Part shown: piece by piece, positions 61,156 through 64,000 of the stretch
How the letters are laid out: every line of letters starts with the position of its first letter
Position numbering within the stretch: the stretch's first letter is position 1
Assembly (NCBI GenBank): GCA_017410145.1
Contig: JAFQRJ010000023.1
Coordinates: 124,001-188,000 of the forward strand
From: Tyzzerella sp.
GTDB taxonomy: Bacteria; Bacillota; Clostridia; Lachnospirales; Lachnospiraceae
Direction: 5' to 3'
Length of the DNA stretch: 64,000 nucleotides
Position numbers and translations under genes: made by a program
Notes under the pieces: model-generated
What the model saw: only the letters and a program-made list of their open reading frames with translations
Told to the model about the DNA's origin: nothing
Databases searched by the model: none

Positions 61156-61471
61156 AATATCCACCATTATCCTTCCTACGATGCATCAATTTTTCACTCC
61201 ACTCATCGAAGACAGTGTCACTATTTATTATTTCATGTTTTTGAATTTCTACATCCACCATATCCATTGGTGTATCCTTTTGATGAAACCAATAAAACTT
61301 TCCAGGTACATTTGCATATCCATCACAATGCCCATAAACAAATCCATTATTATGTAACCATGTTTCCACAGCTTCTTTACTTTCGAATACAAAAAACTGT
61401 TCTTTGATAGTTGCCAATTTGATAACTTCAAGTTTTTTGTGACGCAATATAAGTATAAAAATATTTTCCAT
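61148..61471 (-). CDS. Hypothetical protein
   Basis: 107 residues, aromatic-rich (ETWLHNNGFVYGHCDGYANV, GKFYWFHQKDTPMD) with no recognised domain. A mixed alpha/beta fold is likely. First gene of the phosphoesterase unit. An alternative ATG is not available nearby, but the hydrophobic-looking first 20 residues are doubtful; translation may start later (TTG or ATT at residues 17-22), as AGGTG-type sites are present at both. Confidence 0.5.
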   Translation of the reverse strand: MENIFILILRHKKLEVIKLATIKEQFFVFESKEAVETWLHNNGFVYGHCDGYANVPGKFYWFHQKDTPMDMVDVEIQKHEIINSDTVFDEWSEKLMHRRKDNGGYYE

Positions 61472-61540
61472 TCAAGACACCTCCTTTTACCTACTTTCTT
61501 TAAATTTGTGACCTCAAGTGTATTTCAGATAACACATCCT

Positions 61541-62482
61541 TTACTGCATACAATTCATCACAACACTAATCATCATTTCTTTTTCATCAGGTCGTGATTC
61601 TGCAATCATAATCGTTAAAGCAACTAACGTTACATCTGCTATTCGTTTCTGCCCTTCATAAATCAACGCATCATTCTTATCTAAGAAATACAGGAAAATT
61701 GTCGCTGCTATACGTTTATTACCATCGTGAAAACTGTGATTCTTGGTAATAAAATATAATAGATTCGCTGCTTTTTCTTCAAGTGATTCATACACCTCGT
61801 GACCATCAAAGGACTGATAAATATTACCTATACTTCCTTTGAAAGAATCATCCTTCTCTCTACCAAACAAATCGGATTCGTCTCCAAATCGTGTTTTTTG
61901 AATTACACTCATACATTCATCATATGTGAGAACATGTGTTGCTTGATTCCCTTTTGGACGTTTCAATGTTTGGTGATCATAAGCATCTAACAAATCAAGC
62001 GTGTTGTTATACCTTTCAATGACAGACAAAATTCGCTTACTGTCCAACTCATCTTCTGTACGTTTCATAATTCGAATTACATCACCTAATTGCTGGATAC
62101 GTTTTTGATTAACTGCGTAACCTTGTAATATGTACTGCTTTAATACTGAATTAGCCCAACGGCGAAATTCAACGCCTCGATTAGATTTTACACGATAACC
62201 AACAGAAATAATGACATCAAGGTTATAGTACTCAATATAACGTGTTACTTCTCTTTCACCTTCATATTGAACTGTCGCAAATTTTGCGACAGTTGCCGCC
62301 TTATCCAGTTCTTCTTTGAATGCGTTATTGATATGTTTGCCTATCGTTTTTACATCCCTATCAAATAGTTCCGACATTTGATTACGATTAAGCCATACAG
62401 TCTCATCTTTCACTTCTACTGGAAGTGAAACACTCTTATCCTTAGTCTCAAATAATACAATGTCTGTTTTTTCTTTAGTCAT
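61541..62482 (-). CDS. RhuM-like protein with C-terminal Fic/Doc domain
   Basis: 313 residues. The N-terminal half is the RhuM/virulence-RhuM type: VEVKDETVWLNRNQMSELFD, TIGKHINNAFKEEL, VTRYIEYYNLDVIISVGYR and FRRWANSVLKQYILQGY. The C-terminal half is Fic/Doc with HSFHDGNKR at 249-257, the catalytic His and nucleotide loop. No inhibitory helix motif (S/TxxxE/DG) was recognised in or next to it. Fic enzymes AMPylate or phosphorylate target proteins; this fusion is common in Firmicutes and Bacteroidetes genomes near mobile elements. Confidence 0.85.
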   Translation of the reverse strand: MTKEKTDIVLFETKDKSVSLPVEVKDETVWLNRNQMSELFDRDVKTIGKHINNAFKEELDKAATVAKFATVQYEGEREVTRYIEYYNLDVIISVGYRVKSNRGVEFRRWANSVLKQYILQGYAVNQKRIQQLGDVIRIMKRTEDELDSKRILSVIERYNNTLDLLDAYDHQTLKRPKGNQATHVLTYDECMSVIQKTRFGDESDLFGREKDDSFKGSIGNIYQSFDGHEVYESLEEKAANLLYFITKNHSFHDGNKRIAATIFLYFLDKNDALIYEGQKRIADVTLVALTIMIAESRPDEKEMMISVVMNCMQ

Positions 62483-62516
62483 AAAAAAATCCTCCTATTA
62501 CTTTCCCTTCGTGGGG

Positions 62517-62544
62517 TCTATAATAAGAGGATATCATTTGTCAA
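62517..62544 (-). promoter_or_regulatory. Promoter of the RhuM-Fic gene
   Basis: Minus-strand TTGACA (62544-62539) and TATAGA (62522-62517), spacer 16. Confidence 0.65.
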
Positions 62545-62578
62545 TACTTTTTTCATTGGACTGTTAGTCCAAAACTTC

Positions 62579-62914
62579 CTATGCCACTAACTGATATATT
62601 GTTTTATAATATGCAATTATTCGTCTTTGTGTAGCATGTAAATCTTCTTGTGCTATATCGTATGTAAAAAATTCTGCACTCTTTTTCACCAACATTTCTT
62701 CCATGTGTACACCCAGTAATTCGCTTAACATGAACAAATGATCTACTGACGGTAAAATTATCCCTTTGTACCAACGATATATCGGTTGCACACAAGATAA
62801 GTGTAAGTAGTCTTGAATCATTCGTGGCGTGTAGCCGGCAGACTCAAGCATCTGTTTCAATTTATTTCCAGTTCTTTGCAAATCTATATTTGGATATGTA
62901 TGTTTACGAGTCAT
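62579..62914 (-). CDS. XRE-like helix-turn-helix protein
   Basis: 111 residues: LQRTGNKLKQMLESAGYTPR leads into MIQDYLHLSCVQPIYRWYKG, an HTH_3-type DNA-binding unit, followed by the usual LPSVDHLFMLSELLGVHMEEML. The tail may dimerise. It is read toward the RhuM-Fic gene, whose promoter lies between them next to an inverted repeat (TTGGACT-GTT-AGTCCAA). It could regulate that gene. ATG at 62914 is nine bases after GGAGG. Confidence 0.8.
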   Translation of the reverse strand: MTRKHTYPNIDLQRTGNKLKQMLESAGYTPRMIQDYLHLSCVQPIYRWYKGIILPSVDHLFMLSELLGVHMEEMLVKKSAEFFTYDIAQEDLHATQRRIIAYYKTIYQLVA

Positions 62915-62985
62915 TCACTTGTGCCTCCCTGCATTCTTTTTATACAAATTTATCTTAATATCTTTCTTCATCAATGTCCACTTTC

Positions 62986-63008
62986 TTTTGTCCTAAATTT
63001 GTCCTAAA
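62986..63008. repeat. 23-bp repeat, right copy, at the 3' end of the patatin gene
   Basis: Second copy of the double TTGTCCTAAA unit (one base different from 57313-57335). It overlaps the stop codon of the patatin gene (63004-63006), a typical position for an integration site. The two copies flank a 5.7-kb segment with the VWA, macro, phosphoesterase, RhuM-Fic and HTH genes. Confidence 0.55.
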
Positions 63009-63723
63009 ACTTTCTTCCTAATGCCCACAACCTTTGACACTTTTCATCAAGTTTCCTTTTTGTTTCCCGATACCCCATCTCTATTCGCTCCTGTATATCT
63101 TTTGAGTTAAAATTCAACGTGCCGTCTAAAAATCCCCATTTCTCCTTTGGTGCGAAAGTAATAAGATTTGCATCTTTGTATGTGCTTGCTCCCTCATCCG
63201 GACTCAAATAAATCACAAGAAGATTTCTATATCCTTGTCTATATAAGATCTCAATCGGTGTATTATCCAACAAACCACCATCCCAGTATAATGTGTTATT
63301 AAAATTAACAGGTGGGTATATGATTGGCATTGCTGCGGATGCCAGCAAAATATTCACCACATCTTCTCCTCTGTAATTGTTTAAAAGAAATTCGTCGTTC
63401 CTGCCTGTTAGAAGATTATACGCATTTACATAGCATGAAATCTTACTGTTTCTGATTAATCTGGGAATTGCATTTGCACGAATCAAATCCCCTAAGGCAT
63501 CCTGCGACAAAGCAATTTCAGGACGTATTCCTTTCCAAATCTCAATGATACTATTTATATCATATGTCGCAAACAGTGCGGCGTTTAATGCTCCGACCGA
63601 AGCCCCTGATACTGCACTAATAGGGACCTCTTTTTCTATAATTGCCTTGAGTGCCCCCACTTCGTATGCGCCTTTACCGCCTCCACCGGACAATACCAAT
63701 CCCCAAGTTTCGTTTTTCAACAT
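63004..63723 (-). CDS. Patatin-like phospholipase
   Basis: 239 residues. Oxyanion loop LSGGGGKGAYEVG, nucleophile Ser42 in GASVG, and catalytic Asp in YWDGGLLDN complete the Ser-Asp dyad. It belongs to the RssA-like branch with no signal peptide. Such lipases are housekeeping enzymes or, in CBASS, phage-activated effectors; no CBASS cyclase is adjacent, so I keep the general call. GGAGTC precedes the ATG and lies in a hairpin stem. Confidence 0.88.
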   Translation of the reverse strand: MLKNETWGLVLSGGGGKGAYEVGALKAIIEKEVPISAVSGASVGALNAALFATYDINSIIEIWKGIRPEIALSQDALGDLIRANAIPRLIRNSKISCYVNAYNLLTGRNDEFLLNNYRGEDVVNILLASAAMPIIYPPVNFNNTLYWDGGLLDNTPIEILYRQGYRNLLVIYLSPDEGASTYKDANLITFAPKEKWGFLDGTLNFNSKDIQERIEMGYRETKRKLDEKCQRLWALGRKF

Positions 63724-63727
63724 AAAC

Positions 63728-63771
63728 AGACTCCAAACATGATATTCTTTCTACTATCATATTCAGAGTCT
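63728..63771 (-). promoter_or_regulatory. Nested inverted repeats over the patatin ribosome site
   Basis: AGACTC (63728-63733) pairs with GAGTCT (63766-63771), and inside it ATGATA (63739-63744) pairs with TATCAT (63755-63760). The outer stem contains GGAG of the ribosome-binding site. Confidence 0.4.
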
Positions 63772-63798
63772 TCGTTTTACGATATTAACCTAGTTATT

Positions 63799-64000
63799 TT
63801 AGTTTTGAAAATATATATTTTGCTCTTTCTGAAAAGGATAAACCTGCAATGCATTCCCATCCATGTTTTCCTTATGCATATCCACTGCTGTTATCTGGCT
63901 GTTATGATAAGTCTTATAATAATAAATGCCTTTACCCGTATTACAACACGAACTGTAAACGGTAAATTCATATTCGCCCTTTTCCACCTGTACACAGCCT
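63799..64000 (-). CDS. Choloylglycine/linear-amide hydrolase, C-terminal part (runs off window)
   Basis: The last 66 codons of a gene whose frame is still open at base 64000. FTVYSSCCNTGKGIYYYKTY and ITAVDMHKENMDG match the C-terminal block of the choloylglycine hydrolase family (bile salt hydrolases and penicillin V acylases). The N-terminal nucleophile Cys is outside the window, so bile-salt versus penicillin preference cannot be judged. It hints at a gut habitat. Confidence 0.78.
   Translation of the reverse strand, partial: GCVQVEKGEYEFTVYSSCCNTGKGIYYYKTYHNSQITAVDMHKENMDGNALQVYPFQKEQNIYFQN

Noticed and set aside
63004..63723. CapV-type CBASS effector call for the patatin
   Set aside because: No CD-NTase gene is adjacent; motifs fit general patatin lipases equally well.

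Overview
The window looks like a chromosomal piece of a low-GC, endospore-forming Clostridia member, most likely a gut Lachnospiraceae. The grounds are the AT-rich sequence with AGGAGG-type ribosome binding sites, the nusA-ylxR-ylxQ-infB-rbfA-truB-ribF order, sporulation genes (spoIIP, gpr), and a bile-salt-hydrolase-type gene at the right edge. Every protein gene except rpsT is on the minus strand, so operons read from high to low coordinates.

Layout. 1-6760: the translation and transcription cluster rimP-nusA-ylxR-ylxQ-infB-rbfA-truB-ribF(partial), driven by a clear promoter at 6949-6977 with a leader of five tandem hairpins. 6940-7375: a gene-free stretch with a phased array of alternating inverted TACGGTRT octamers. 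7414-13155: a six-gene operon with a GH25/SH3 lysozyme, two membrane-anchored proteins, an IbrA/IbrB pair and a lipoprotein. 13283-18411: a zeta-type kinase, an AIM24 protein, and a GT2 glycosyltransferase paired with a YfhO-GtrA fusion. 18581-23595: a KtrB/KtrA potassium channel with a shortened KdpD and KdpE but no kdpFABC. 23728-30424: VOC protein, type IIA topoisomerase pair, spoIIP, gpr. 30608-36604: rpsT (plus strand), NCS2 purine permease, ilvC, ilvH, Uup-like ABC-F, low-molecular-weight phosphatase.

36795-63723 is an accessory island, almost entirely conflict genes. It holds a DUF2971 protein; a Pycsar-like operon (tandem nucleotide cyclase, E2-like protein, membrane effector); DarTG; a fused excisionase-integrase remnant; a restriction system with two MspI-like nucleases, a MORC-type ATPase, an Mrr-helicase, a C5 methyltransferase and an RHH regulator; an AlbA_2 protein; a four-gene PHP-ATPase operon; a VWA protein; a macro-domain protein; two phosphoesterases; a RhuM-Fic protein; an HTH protein; and a patatin.

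The observations I would follow first are: (1) two copies of a roughly 60-nt structured RNA gene, each with its own promoter-like region and T-run and with base-pair covariation between copies, sitting just upstream of the Pycsar-like operon and of the PHP-ATPase operon; (2) the E2-like gene inside a Pycsar-like operon, next to a cyclase whose two domains have complementary active-site losses; (3) the helically phased inverted-octamer array upstream of rimP.

All assignments come from reading motifs by eye. No database search, folding program or alignment was run.
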